From Phocoena phocoena (Eukaryota > Chordata > Mammalia > Artiodactyla > Phocoenidae), in contig NC_089238.1 of assembly GCF_963924675.1 (NCBI RefSeq), positions 24,285,815-24,349,814 on the forward strand: DNA of 64,000 nucleotides. Direction: 5' to 3'. A model generated the notes under the pieces. The model was not told where the DNA came from, ran no database searches, and saw nothing but the letters and a program-made list of their open reading frames with translations. Numbering within the stretch: the first letter of the stretch is position 1; each line of letters opens with the position of its first letter. Both the position numbers and the translations under genes were made by a program. Below are positions 44,491 to 56,354 of this stretch, in pieces.

Positions 44491-44710
44491 TGCAGAGTCT
44501 AAATATTGCTCTTGCAAAATGAGCCACTGGCAGCTGTGTGACCTTGGCACGCTCCTTTATCTCCCTTACGTACTTACTGACTTCCTTCTCACCAGTGTGA
44601 AGCAGCTGACCCCTGGGGCTGCTGCGAAGATCCAATGAGCTCAGGCAAGAGACGGGCCTGAGACAGGCCTAGGCTGGTGCCTGACACACTAAGTATCCAG
44701 TGAATGCTTC
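44491..44710 (+). repeat. MIR fragment
   Basis: 'GCAGCTGTGTGACCTTGGCA', 'GCTGCTGCGAAGATCCAATG', 'GGTGCCTGACACACTAAGTA'. Confidence 0.82.
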
Positions 44711-45900
44711 CAAAAATAAAAAGAGGAAGAAAACCCAGCTTTAGTCACTTGCTCCTGGACCTGTTCTCCCCATTTCGCCGTTTGGTAAGTCCTTCTTGGA
44801 GCGATAATACAGCTGCCCCCTCTGGGAGAGCCCCTCCCATCACTCACCCGATCAGCCATGCCCTTCAGACAACCAGGCCCCAGGATTCTGAATCCACAGT
44901 TGTCGCTTTTGCCCAGACCCAGGGGGCCAGCCATAGACAGTTACAAACCTACAGCGTTATTTTTTTCTTTTTAAAGATGTAATGTGTCACACATGAGAAG
45001 GTTCTGGGGGATTGGAGCAGGTCCTGCTTCCTGGGGGCCCTCATGGGCAGCTGGCTTGGAGGGAATCCCTTCCAGCAAGGCAGCCTGGTGAAGTCTTAAG
45101 ACGCCCATAGGGAAGGAGTGTCCCCTGCACTCGTGTTGTTTCAGTACCAGGTTACTCTGCTCTTTGGCTAGCCTCCCCCGAGCTCCCTTCTGGCCCTCTC
45201 TCTAATCATGGCCATTTCCAAGGAGAAATTGACAGCACAATCCCAGGCAAAGCGCTGGGGTCCAGCCCCGGTCTTACTCTCCCTGGAAGGATTGCCTCTC
45301 TCCTTGACTCTCCCACCTGGAGGGTAATTCCCACCTGTAATTAAAAGTGGGAGCTGCGTGCGAGCCTTCAAATTCTGAGTGGCACTGTTCAGAAATAACA
45401 GAGGGAATCAGGTCTCATAAAACCACTTACTTAAGTGGTTCTAAATTAAGTCCCTCTGTGATCTCTCTCTCTGTGTTTCTTTACATCCTGGTTGTTAATG
45501 AGAGGGCCCACTGGACAGATGAGAAACACTTTTTTTGAAGAGCCAGCAGAAAGGAGTCAGTGCCCCTTACCAAGCAAGCCAGGAAGGGCTAGCGCTGCTG
45601 TGAGAGGAAGAAGCGGGGCTAGGAGCAAGGTCAAGGGCGCGACTGTTGACATACAGTGGATTTCTGGAGACATGTGAACTGTTCATTACTCCTCTTCCTC
45701 CTTCTTCCTCTATATCCTATCTGGGTTTTCAAGTGCATGAAGCTTGGCCCTTAGCCTTGGGTGAATTTCACAGTCAAATGACCTTCTCATCTGATTGATT
45801 TCTGCAGAGCTTCTTACTGGCAACTTTGTAAACCCTTGGTTAGCTCACTGCTGTCTCCCTGCTTCTCTGGGTCAGTCAGGGTCCAGAAACTACTGTAGAT
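44711..45900. other. Unassigned non-coding stretch
   Basis: 1.2 kb without recognised repeat or exon. Confidence 0.4.
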
Positions 45901-45995
45901 CTGTATCTGTTGAGTGAGAAAGCTGGTCTCTTTTTCATTCTCTTTCCCATCGCCAGAGAGCTTTAAGGAGACAGTCTCTCTCTGGTGCCAACAGA
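45901..45995 (+). repeat. Direct repeat, left copy
   Basis: Runs from CTGTATCTGTTGAGTGAG to GGTGCCAACAGA; shares 'GCTTTAAGGAGACAGTCTCT' exactly with the copy at 46649-46738. Confidence 0.85.
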
Positions 45996-46648
45996 GGGAA
46001 TTTAATACAAGGAATTGGTTATACGGAAAATGGAAGGGACAAGAAGCTAAACAGGGAAGAGTGAAGAACACAGCTTAGCAAGAACAGGAAGCCTCTCACC
46101 CTGAGGCTGCGGAGTGCGAGCCCAGCCAGAGCCAGAGCTGCTGGCAGACACTAAACCAGGCAAGGCTCCTGTGGGCGCTGGCCACGTGGAGGTTAAGGGC
46201 TGTCCTGCAGGAGCTGGGGCCCATGAGGGCTGTCCTATGAGTGCTGGAGCCATAGAGGAGACACGACCACTGCTTTAGGTGCCACCTAAGGCAGAACAAG
46301 AGGGGAGAAACACCCATCTTCTCCCCTCTTCCTGTACTCCAGTTTCTCACCAGTTTCCCCCATTGGTCAAAGTTATCTGGAAGTGACTTGGCAAGGGAGC
46401 TTGGGAAATGTAGCTTCCTGTATAGAGAATAGCGGAAAGGCAGGGAACAGACCCGGGAGCAAATAATGGGCAGAGTCTCTGACAAGCCAACTGCTGGATG
46501 AAACAGCAAACACCAAGAGAGCAGGGGAACTAAGCAGGCAGCCTGGGGCTAGACCCCATTCAAAGCTTGACTACTGTGTCCCAAAATGTGGGTGAGATAC
46601 CAGAGCTGAGGAAGGCGGCAGACAGACCAGGCAGGGCATCAAGGAACA
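45996..46648. other. ~650 bp segment between direct repeats, unassigned
   Basis: Begins 'GGGAATTTAATACAAGGAAT', which has an LTR feel, and ends 'GGGCATCAAGGAACAGT'. No retroviral gene or TIR recognised. Confidence 0.5.
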
Positions 46649-46738
46649 GTGTATCCGTGAGCAAGCTGGTCTATTTTTAATTCTTTTTCCCATTGTCAGA
46701 TAGCTTTAAGGAGACAGTCTCTGTTTGGTGCTAACAGA
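46649..46738 (+). repeat. Direct repeat, right copy
   Basis: From GTGTATCCGTGAGCAAGCTG to GGTGCTAACAGA; roughly 80% like the left copy by eye. Confidence 0.85.
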
Positions 46739-47329
46739 TCTTTAACATCTCTCTGACACGTGCTCATCTCTCTTCTTAAGTTCCAGAGGCAGCGACCTCA
46801 GGTCTAAGCCTCTGGTTGGTGTAATGATTATGTCGGCCCCGCTCAGATCCCCTTGACTCACTGTCCCTCACCTCCCAGCTGCCGTGAGTGTTGGCTGCCA
46901 ACAGCTTACACCCTTCTCTTGGAAGTTGCCTCACCTGGAAATAGGTGAGAAATGACACCATCACTGGGGGGGGGGGGGCATCTTCAGGCAATGACTGATG
47001 GGTGCAGGAGGCAGGGCCCTGTGTTCATGCATCAAGGTGGTTCAAGGCCATGCTGTCTTTTGTGGTCCAGAGCTCCCGGGACCAGGCTAAGGCCAGACTT
47101 CAGTGGAACCTACACCCTTGTGTAGCCTCCTTCTATTTCCCTTCTTCTTCACCAAGAGCTCTCCCTCACTCAAGCTCTTGCACGCAGGTCTAAAGAATTC
47201 TGAGAGCAGGCAACAGGATCTAGCTAGAATTGAATAACTGTTTTTATTATCCTTTTTCATGTCTTTGCCTGGTTGACTTATGGTACACTATAAAGGTTTT
47301 GCATTTATGGTAATTTTAACTTTAAAGAT
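46739..47329. other. Unassigned non-coding stretch
   Basis: Contains a run of about 13 G at 46966-46978. Nothing else recognisable. Confidence 0.4.
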
Positions 47330-47800
47330 TTAATTTAAAGAAAAATATTAAATAAAAAATAGTACAGGTTGTACCCAAGTATCCACAGCAGCTTCGTACA
47401 TAGGACCCCAAACCTAGAAACTGCCCAGTGTGCTTTAACAGGTGAAGGGACAAGCAAATTAAGGAGAATCCATACTCAGCAATAAAAAAGATTGAACAGT
47501 TAATACATGTCACAACTTGGATGAACCTCAAAAGCATTAAGTTAAGAAGCCATCACAAAACAATGGATCTATATGATCCCCCTTGTATGAAACTTCGAAA
47601 AGACAAAGCAATAGCACACCAGGAGTCAGGAGTGAGGGGAGGAGAGTGACTGCAAAGGGACGTGTGGGAACTTTTGGGGCGATGAAAACATTCTATAGAT
47701 CATGATTCTAGTGGTGGTTACATACTGTTTGAATTTATCAAAACTTATCAAGCTATATTTAAAATAGGTGAATTTTAATGGAAATTATACCTTAATAAGG
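47330..47800 (+). mobile_element. Old LINE-1 3' end
   Basis: 'AGCAGCTTCGTACATAGGAC', 'GAATCCATACTCAGCAATAA', 'TTGGATGAACCTCAAAAGCA', 'GTGGTGGTTACATACTG' is seen in part: L1 ORF2 end and 3' UTR, worn. A short word 'AATAGTACAGGTT' occurs on both sides (47359 and 47814), a possible TSD. Confidence 0.8.
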
Positions 47801-47824
47801 CCTGTGCTATAAAAAATAGTACAG

Positions 47825-49324
47825 GTTCGCATGTGGGCACGGGAGAAATTGTGATGATTGTAGGAGAAGAGCTGAAGTGGATGAGGATGGTAGTATTTCA
47901 GAGGGAGTAATCCCAGTCTTTCCTGTGCCACTCCCTGGGGGGCAGACCAACTGGGAAGGGTCTGTTGGGTTGGGGCAGAGTAGGGGGGGGGGTAGGAGCC
48001 GCCCAGAGCTCACTCCCTGAGCTGTCCCACTGTGCTCCCTGACCCACGGCCTCGGGCTTGGTGCTTGTGATGGGTGCAAACAGCTGGGGGAGAGTGGTGG
48101 GCAGAAGCGTTGGAGCCCTCTCTCTCCTTCCCCCAGGAAAAGGTAGAGCAGAAAGCAAGGCCCCCTGCCTGTGCATAGTCGCACCTTTTTTGATCTTTCA
48201 ACTGTTCTGGGTTTTTTTTCCGTTTTGTTTTAAGCAAATATCCCTAGTAGGAGAGGAAGGAGGAGGAAAAAAGAGGTTCCTGAGGAGGGTGGCAAGGAAA
48301 GATCTTCCCCTGCTCAGCCTTTGAGGTGAGGTGGAGAGTAAGAAGAGGGATTAGTGCTTGACAATGGAAGTGAGCTCGAGGGACCACCCTGGAAAATCCA
48401 ATGGACCGTGGGAAAGCCCCCAAGTTACTCCGCAGTCAGCCAGGATTCTCTGCTTTCAGCCTTGATCTTTCAGCCTCCAAGTTTCGTAAAGATGGCCCTT
48501 CTCTGCCTCCCCTTTCTGCTCTGACTTCCTTTGATGGAGGATCAAGCTGAGCAGGCGTGGAACGGCCTTCTTCAAGCAGGGGAGGCTGCTCTGAGAGTCC
48601 CGTAAATGTTGACTTTGTACAAGGTCGGCTTGTCCAAAGTCATCCATCACCGTGAACCATACTTCATTGGATTAAATGGCTTCTCTTTGCAAAGAAGGAC
48701 TTGTACTAATATTTGCCCTGCATCTTGTAAAATCATACGGAAATTGGATAATGATGTTGAAAATAGAAAAACTGAGCCTCCAGAGAGAATACGACTGAGG
48801 TAGCTGTGCTTTTGCGAGCAGCCTGCCTGGCCCCAGGAGCCTCCTCCGCTACCTGGTCCCCGCTCTCTCACTCTGTGGCAGCCCCAACGCCAGCAGGAGG
48901 CCACGGGCAGACTCCACAGTCTATTTGGCTGCTCGCGTGGAGATATTTTTAGGTAGACTCAGCCCATTTTCCACCCAGTGGGGTTTTTTTTTTTTAATTT
49001 GCTAAGAAATTCCAGAAAAGGGAGTAAACAATTGTGAGGTTGTAGAAAATCTGTTACCAGTAAATATTAATAGAAGATAATGGGGAAAAGAATTTTGGTA
49101 GTTTTCTAAGGGATATGCATAATGTTAATAATTTCACTTATTAGTTTATTTGTCAAACACTCATAGAGTGCATACTATACACTATACTGTACACTCTGAT
49201 AGATACCAGGGTTATACTTTTTCAGGTATGCATCCATTTAGTCATTCAACAAATAGTGTTGTTTACTATGGGCCAAGCACTAAGATGGGCGTTGGGCAGG
49301 GAAGAATGGGAAATAGCCCAAGTC
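47825..49324. other. Unassigned non-coding stretch
   Basis: Contains G-runs near 47983-47991 and 49200-49280 L2/MIR-like words ('TTCAACAAATAGTGTTGTTT'). No exon recognised. Confidence 0.4.
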
Positions 49325-49338
49325 CCCTACAATTTTAT

Positions 49339-49629
49339 TTTATTTAAAATTTTTTTTTATAAATTTACTTATCTTTTTTTTTTTTTTTTTAATTTTTGGC
49401 TGCATTGAGTCTTCGATGCTGCGCGCAGGCTTTCTCTAGTTGCTGCGCGACCTTCTCATCGTGGTGGCTCCTCTTGTTGCGGAGCATGGGCTCTAGGCGC
49501 ACGGGCTCAGTAGCTGTGGCTCGCGGGCTTAGTCGCTCCACGGCATGTGGGATCTTCCCGGACCAGGGATCAAACCCGTGTGCCCTGCATTGGCAGGCGA
49601 ATTCTTAACCACTGCACCACCAGGGAAGT
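49339..49629 (-). mobile_element. CHR-type SINE, long form with internal deletion
   Basis: T-rich start, TTGGCTGCATTGAGTCTTCG, end CCACCAGGGAAGT. TSD CCCTACAATTTTAT at 49325-49338 and 49630-49643. The usual 'GGGTTTTACTCTTTGTTGCGG' segment is missing. Confidence 0.95.
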
Positions 49630-49662
49630 CCCTACAATTTTATCTTATAATAGGCAATGATG

Positions 49663-49785
49663 GGGAATTCCCTGGTGGTCCAGTGGTTAGGGCGCCGTGC
49701 TTCCACTGCAGGGGACACAGGTTCATCCCTGGTCAGGGAACTAAGATCCCACATGCCACACAGCACCACCAAGAAGAAACAAAAA
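49663..49785 (+). mobile_element. CHR-type SINE, shortest form
   Basis: GGGAATTCCCTGGTGGTCCA head, 'GGTTCATCCCTGGTCAGGG', 'CACACAGCACCACC' and an A-rich tail. TSD AGGCAATGATG exact at 49652-49662 and 49786-49796. It sits 33 bp from the previous, opposite-facing SINE. Confidence 0.95.
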
Positions 49786-49872
49786 AGGCAATGATGAAGG
49801 CTTCATCTATTCTGTTGTTCCTTCCTATGTTAATTCACTTCATATTTATTCCTTTTTAAAAAATCATTTCAT

Positions 49873-50395
49873 GGTCTTTTAAAAAATTGAGGTATGATTG
49901 ATATAACATTATATTAGCTTCAGGTATACAATATAATGGTTCAATATCTGTATATATTACAGAATGATCACCACAATTAAGTCTAGTTAACCTCTGTCAC
50001 CATACATAGTAGATTTTTTTCCTGTGATGAGAACTTTTAAGATCTACTCTCTTAGTAAATTTCAAATATATAATACAGTATTATTAACTATAGTCACCAT
50101 GCTGTACATTATATTCCCCAGAACTTATTTTATAACTGGAGTTTGTACCTTTTAACCCCCTTTACCCATTTCATCTACCACCCCCTGCCCCAATCCCACT
50201 CCTCTGGCAACTACCGATCAGTTCTCTGTATCTCTGAGCTTCTTTGTTGTTTCTTTTTTAAATTCCACATATAAGTGATATCATATGATATTATTCTTTT
50301 TCTGACTTATTTCACTTACCATAATGCCCTCAAGGTCCATTCATGTTGTCCCATACAGCAAGATTTCCTTCTTTCTTATGGCTCAATAATATCCA

Positions 50396-50438
<43 letters not shown>

Positions 50439-51010
50439 ATTTTCTTCATCTACTTTTCCATTGATGGTCACTCAGGTTGTTTCCATATCTTGGCTATTGT
50501 GAATAATGCTGCCTTGAACATGGGATTTCAGATATCTTTTTGAGTTAATGTTTTCCTTTTCTTTATATAAATACCCAGAAGTGGAATTGCTGGATCACAT
50601 GGTAGTTCTATTTTTAAGTTTTTGAGGAATGTCCATACTGTTTCCTATAGTGATTGCACCAATTTACAATCCCACCAACACTGCACTAGGGTTTTCTTTC
50701 CTCTACACCCTCATCAGCACTTACATCTGGTCTTTTTGAAAATGGCCATTCCAACAGGTGTGAGGTAATATCTCATGATGGTTTTGATTTGCATTGCTCT
50801 GATTATTAGTGATGTTGAGCATCTTTTTATGTGCCTGTTGGCCATCTGCATGTCTTCTTTGAAAAAATGTCTATTCAGATCTTCTGCCCATTTTTAAATG
50901 GAATCGTATGTATTTTTGCTATTGCATTGTGTGAGTTTTTAATATATTGGGGGTATAATGCTTTCTCCCACTCAGTAGGTTGCATTTTCGTTTTCTTGAT
51001 AGTTTCCTTT
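49873..51010 (-). mobile_element. LINE-1 3' end and ORF2 remnant, antisense
   Basis: 'AAATTGAGGTATGATTGATA', 'GGTTCAATATCTGTATATAT', 'TTCCACATATAAGTGATATC', 'GGATCACATGGTAGTTCTAT', 'CCACCAACACTGCACTAGGG', 'GATTTGCATTGCTCTGATTA': antisense L1 3' UTR and ORF2 end. Contains an expanded (TA)n at 50397-50435. Confidence 0.93.
50397..50435. repeat. (TA)n microsatellite inside L1
   Basis: About 19 pure TA units where L1 normally has a short TATATATACC. Confidence 0.95.
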
Positions 51011-52254
51011 TCTGGAGCCACATTTGTTCCTCAATGTCCACTCTGGGCACAAAGATGCAGGGGTGAGATATTTCCTGTCCTCAACGAGCTTACAGCCTGG
51101 ACACACCCCAGAATCCCTCCCCAACTCTGCCATTATGAAGTCACTCAACGATCCATCCACCAGAGGGAATGAGGTGCATACATGGTGGAAATAACAGCCA
51201 AGAAGATGGACGATTGACCTGTGAGGCACTCAGTGACTGGCCTGGGCTCTGGCCCTGGGCACCCTGGAGGAGGTCGACTCTCCATGGTGGCTATTCCCAG
51301 GGGCATCCTGCACTTCCCCTTTGCTCACCTTTGTCACACTTGCAATTAGTTGTTTAATGGCAGCAACTCAGTGTGTCTTTTTCAGATACATAGTAGGTAC
51401 TCAACAGATATTTGTGACCTGATCTCCCCTGCTAGCTTCACAGAGCAACAGAGGCTTCCTAGAGGAGAGGGCCTTTTGGGCAGGGTTCTAGGGGAGTCTG
51501 AGGGGCTTTGGTGTGCTGGTATGAGGAGGCACTAGTATTTAGAAAAGTGCCAGGTTGTAATCAGTGCTCAAAAGGAACATCAGTGATGATGATGGCGATG
51601 GTGCTAATGGTGATGGTGATTAGTCATGAGTAGCTAAGAGGTGGGCTGTCCAAAGAAGGCCAGTGGGCGCCAGAGGATGTGTCCAGCTCTGGAATCCTAA
51701 GGGATGCTTCTGAAATCCACGGACAAAGATGTTTCTCTGCTTCTCTCTTGTCAAAGTACCCCATCCTGGAAGTCCACACCGAGGATTATCTGGGAGCCTG
51801 CCGAAGTGGGGCTTCACTGGAAGCTCGTGGTGGAGCTCCCAGTCCCTGGGCTGCCGAGGGAGGCTGGAGGGCACTGGCAGCCATGGATGGAGCACAGCTG
51901 CGGGGCCGGCGCCCACCAGGGCACTTCTAGTTCACTCTCTGTTGGTGGATGTGGTTCTCGAGTTACTTCCTTATGCCTATGTTGGCAGAGGGGGTGGGGC
52001 TCTATTTGTCCTTCAAGTGACTTAAAGGAAGGAGCTCCTTGCTTTGCAGGATGATGGAGGAATTGCTGGCTCTGCTGCTGTTTATAGTTGAAATGATATC
52101 ATGGGGCCTGAAATCTCTAGCATTTCCCTCTCTCACTTCCTCCCAGTACAATAGTCTTCCTTTAGTTTAAAACCTTGAATTCCTGATGCCAATCTCCCCA
52201 TAAGTTCCCAAGGACCACAGGGAAGTAATTAGGTCACATCTTGATTCAAGCCAA
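51011..52254. other. Unassigned non-coding stretch
   Basis: A GAT/GGT-rich triplet tract lies near 51583-51625. Open frames of 83-116 codons near 51680-52050 overlap in three frames, with no known domain. Confidence 0.4.
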
Positions 52255-52445
52255 CACTCATTGAGGGCTGCCTGTGTGACAGACTTGGAGCTAAAGCATT
52301 TTACATGTATTCACTCATCTAATCCTCACGATTCTTTGAGGTAGGTACTATTAGCATCCCCACTTTACAGATGAGGAAACTGAGGCTCAGTATATGCAAA
52401 TCACCTCTTACCAGTTATTGGGTAGTAGGTGGCAAAAAACAGAGC
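52255..52445 (-). repeat. MIR fragment
   Basis: 'TGTATTCACTCATCTAATCC', 'TTTGAGGTAGGTACTATTAG', 'TTTACAGATGAGGAAACTGA'. Confidence 0.92.
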
Positions 52446-52579
52446 GCAATCTCTCAAGGACAAACACTTAAATCTCCAAGAAAGGCAGCTTCTGTTTCTG
52501 GAAATTGGATTAAAAGAAAAGTAAAAAAGAGAGAAAAAGCTGTCACTTTGCGGGTGACAGATAAAGAATAAGATGTTTG

Positions 52580-52681
52580 TTGGCGGTTGGTGGGATCTTA
52601 GCTCCCTGACCAGGGATCAAACTCATGCCCTTTGCAGTGGAAGCGCAGAGTCTTAACCACTGGAACCGCCAGGGAAGTCCC
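52580..52681 (-). mobile_element. CHR-type SINE, shortest form
   Basis: 'GGTGGGATCTTAGCTCCCTG', 'GGGATCAAACTCATG', end 'CCGCCAGGGAAGTCCC'. No T-tail and no TSD seen, so it is old or truncated. Confidence 0.88.
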
Positions 52682-53855
52682 GAGGAAATACTTTTTAATG
52701 TAAAACATGGTCCTGAAACATTGCTTCATTTTTAGCAATAACCACAAGCAAGATAACTTTTCCCTGTTTGTAATTTTCTATCATCATCATCTTCCTTGTG
52801 GCCAAGGAAATGAAATCTCTGAGCACTGGAATGAGAGAGCCAGAGGGACCAGAGACGGACCTGCAAGTTTCCTGATTACTAATTGCCCCAACAGATCGGT
52901 TGCACCCATGCCCTGGCCCATCACCCATCACCCATTGTCCGTCACCCATGGCAGAGCAGCTTGGGTACGGTGAGGCCACCTTCAGAGAGCACTGATAACC
53001 TGCCAGAGACCGCCCTAGGCAAGGGCTGCAGCAAAGAGCCGGAGAGGTTTTGCTTTGTTTTGTTTTAATAATTAGGGAGGGAACCAAATGAAGAGACAAA
53101 TACCTGGCACAGAACAGTACAAAGAGGATCCCAACAGGGCTCCAACAGAGAAGAATCCAGACCCACCCATGGTCCTTTTGCCCCATTCAGGCAGCTAAGC
53201 CCAGACTTGCTGGATGCCTTGGGGAGAGGACGTGATGAAAGTGGAGGAGAAAAATGTTCTTTCCCTGGCTTTTGAGTTTCAGAAACCTATACCTTTAGAC
53301 AAATAGAAAGAATAAATCTAACGTTCAAAGATGGAGGCGGGTACATGATGAGTAAGACCAGCACCCCTCCCCTAGGGCAGATAGGATGCCACAAGTTGGG
53401 GGAGGGGAGAGAGGCAGAGAGGAAGGCCTGCGGTAGATACTGATGGATTCTGGATTCGAGAGGGACCTTGACCCCTATCTCAGCCTCGAGTTGGAGGCAA
53501 AACTCCCAGCCAATGACCAGAGCACCCAATGTCCCTTCCTGGGAAGAGTTCGGGAGAGGCAGCAAGATCCAAAGAAAGGGCTGTGGCCGCAGACAACTTC
53601 CAAGAGTGGGGAGCTATGAAGTGATGCCGGGCCCCCCAGCAATGAGAGAGGCTCCAGACCCAGAGCACTGAGGAGAGAGTGTCCCTCACATCAACCCTGA
53701 GGACAGATGGGACGTGGACCCTTGATAACAAGCCCTGGTAAGTCCTCCAGAAATTAGAGGTGATCCTGAGCAAAGAGGCAAGCACCCCAAGTTGCTTGAG
53801 ATGACATTTCTGCCACCTAGCAAAACAGAGGCTTAGAACAAAATTAAACAGTTAT
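52682..53855. other. Unassigned non-coding stretch
   Basis: A 'CATCACCCAT' / 'CCCATCACCC' local repeat near 52917-52945; a 163-codon minus-strand frame (52695-53186) without known domain. Confidence 0.4.
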
Positions 53856-54027
53856 ATAAAAAAATAAAAGTTGTTATTGTAACTCTATGAGAAGATGGAC
53901 ATTAGCTGAACCTATTACAATAATCATTTCACAATATACAATATGTAAATCAAACCATCATGCTGTACGCTTTAAACTTACATAGCGATGTGTGTCAATT
54001 ATTCTTAATAAAACTGGAAAAAATTCA
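53856..54027 (+). mobile_element. Short LINE-1 3' end
   Basis: 'ACAATAATCATTTCACAATA', 'ATCATGCTGTACGCTTTAAA', 'TCAATTATTCTTAATAAAAC': the last ~170 bp of an L1 3' UTR. Confidence 0.87.
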
Positions 54028-54043
54028 AAATAGTCCAAGGGAG

Positions 54044-54200
54044 GGGCTTCCCTGGTGGCGCAGCGGTTGAGAGTCCGCCTGCCGATGCAGGGGACACGGG
54101 TTCCTGCCCAGGTCCGCGAGGATCCCACATGCCGCGGAGCAGCTGGGCCCGTGACCCATGGCCGCTGAGCCTGCGTGCCCGGAGCCTAAAAAAACAAAAA
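54044..54200 (+). mobile_element. CHR-type SINE missing its 3' third
   Basis: GGGCTTCCCTGGTGGCGCAG head to CGTGCCCGGAGCCT, then directly an A-tail. TSD AAATAGTCCAAGG near 54029 and AAATAGTACAAGG near 54201. The 3' end normally present (GTGCTCCGCAACGGGAGAGG onward) is absent. Confidence 0.93.
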
Positions 54201-54213
54201 AAATAGTACAAGG

Positions 54214-54835
54214 ATAAAAAATAAATAAATAAAATAAGTCCAATTTTATTCCAATAGGGAATCCCCTAAACACCCCCCCCCGGACCCCACCTCCCACCCC
54301 CGAGGCTGGAGACTGAACCGAGCCTACACGTCCTGTGTAGGGGGTATACTGTTCTCACAGAGTGCAGGCGTCATCAGTCTCAGCAAAATCTGCTGCTTTT
54401 GTATCTTCAAGAAGGTCCCTGGGGAGTGGTCTACACAACAGGTCTCTTGTCACTTTGGAGACCCCAGTGGCTCAGAATCCCCCTGTGGTCTGGGGAAGGC
54501 CTGCTGACATCCTGCATAAAGAACCTCTGAAGGGAGACTCCAGTTCCTTCAGAATGCTGTCTGCACCACCTAGCCTCCCGACACACCCTCCTGCCTATAT
54601 TCAGTTTGAAGTTTCAAATCCTAGACAGTAACTGTTTGATGCTGAGGATATCAATTCAGAGGCTGGACTCCACGGGTCTTAGCTTGTCCCCCAAGACCTG
54701 CAGTTACCTGGCGTCCACTGACTACTCCGGCTTCATGGCCTGGTGTGGCCCCTCTTGGATGAGATGCTCTGATGGCAACATCTCTAACAAGAGGCTCGCT
54801 GGCATGCTCTGCCTCACGCCATCCCTCCTCCCCCA
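54214..54835. other. Unassigned non-coding stretch
   Basis: C-run near 54272-54281; no exon recognised. Confidence 0.4.
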
Positions 54836-55200
54836 CTTCCTACCATCCATCTATCTATCCCCCAGCAAGCAGCCCCTGAAATATCAGACGTAGCTCAAAC
54901 ACCATCTCCTTTGTGAAGTTTCCCCAGGTAAAGCTAACCACACCCTTTTTTTTCTTTTTCTTTTTTCTTTTTTTTTGCGGTACACGGGCCTCTCACTGTT
55001 GTGGCCTCTCCCGTTGCGGAGCACAGGCTCCGGATGCGCAGGCTCAGCGGCCATGGCTCACGGCCCCAGCCGCTCCGAGGCATGTGGGGTCTTCCCAGAC
55101 CGGGGCACGAACCCGTGTCCCCTGCATCGGCAGGCGGACTCTCAACCACTGCACCACCAGGGAAGCCCTAACCACGCCCTTTTTTGGTGACCTCACTGTG
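54836..55200 (-). repeat. L2 fragment split by a SINE
   Basis: 'TCAAACACCATCTCCTTTGT', 'GAAGTTTCCCCAGGTAAAGC' are reverse L2 words that resume after the SINE with 'GGTGACCTCACTGTGCC'. Confidence 0.7.
54951..55169 (-). mobile_element. CHR-type SINE, short form
   Basis: Poly(T/C), GCGGTACACGGGCCTCTCAC, end CCACCAGGGAAGCC. TSD CTAACCACACCCTTTTT at 54934-54950, CTAACCACGCCCTTTTT at 55170-55186. Confidence 0.96.
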
Positions 55201-56273
55201 CCAGGTCCAGATGGCTACTGGGATGGCTCCTGAACCATTGTAGTGAACTTGTTGGTTTTCATGCAGTTTCCTTCCATTCCAAAACTTTTAGGAGGAGATA
55301 GAAAGATAGAGAGGAAAAGAAAAGAGCAGGGTGGTGAGAGAGAGAGAGGGGGGAGGGGGAAGGAGAGAGAATAAATGGTGGGGCCAACAAAGAGGGTTGT
55401 TCACTATTTTGCCTTGTAGAGGGTGTTTATGAAAATACCCCAGCTCCTCTACCATCATCGCTATTTCGTAAAAGCAAGGTAATATTAATACAAAAAACAA
55501 TAGGAAGGTCATGACCTCAGATCTAAGGACAGTGCTTCAAAGAAACAAGTCTTGACAACTTCTACATTTATATACACATGTTGGTTTTATACTTCTTACT
55601 TGTCCTTAGGCCCCAGGGTGAGGACCAACTTTTGAGATCTTCTGTTCTAGAGTGTGAGCCCTAGTGGGGTGCCTGGCAGCCTGTGAGCTCACAGTTCCAG
55701 CTGCTGTGGTTTCCCTGGCAACCAGAACCCTAGGGATGCCCTTCAGATGCTGCCTGAGACACCCCACCCCCTTGCCTCAGTTTGGGTTGATGAGTCCCAC
55801 TGACTGGAAGCTGAGAATATCATCAGGAGACGCCCAGTCTTTTGTGCTGAGTTCAGTTTAACCAGGGGTTTTCTCAACTGGTAAATCCCCCTTGGATTGG
55901 GAGCCTCAGACTGAGAATGGCTCCAGGGCAGGGCCACTGGATCTGATACAGCTTTCCCAGCCCCAAAAACAGGTGTCCTGGAGGAGGGCTCCTGAACTGT
56001 GCTCAACAGCCAGGGAAGGCAGGGTGGGAGTCATTATTTGAAATCTATGGTTTACTGTTAGCCGAGGTTCCCAACCCACAGTCCCAACACCTATGCTCCT
56101 TTTCCTAGTCTCTTCCCACAATTTGATACAGCTGTCAAAGTCCCTTTCTTATAACAAATACTTGGTAAAAATATTTTATAAAACCTTTTTATTGTTCTGA
56201 AATGTATACATAACATAACTGACCTATATGTATAACATATATAAAAGAATAGTACTTTATAATAAAATAAAAT
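55201..56273. other. Unassigned non-coding stretch with a purine tract
   Basis: 55288-55375 is almost pure purine on the plus strand (GAGAGAGAGAGGGGGGAGGG). The rest is unassigned; AATAAAATAAAATAATAGG precedes the L1 duplication. Confidence 0.5.
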
Positions 56274-56354
56274 AATAGGCCTTCAAACAGGTAAATGCCC
56301 TGGCCGAACTATGCTACTAGAATTAATGAAACAGATGCTTATACCTGTGTGTAG
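56274..56354 (+). repeat. ~80 bp direct repeat, left of L1
   Basis: From ATAGGCCTTCAAACAGGTAA to GCTTATACCTGTGTGTAG; repeated at 58160-58246 beyond the L1 tail. Confidence 0.9.
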
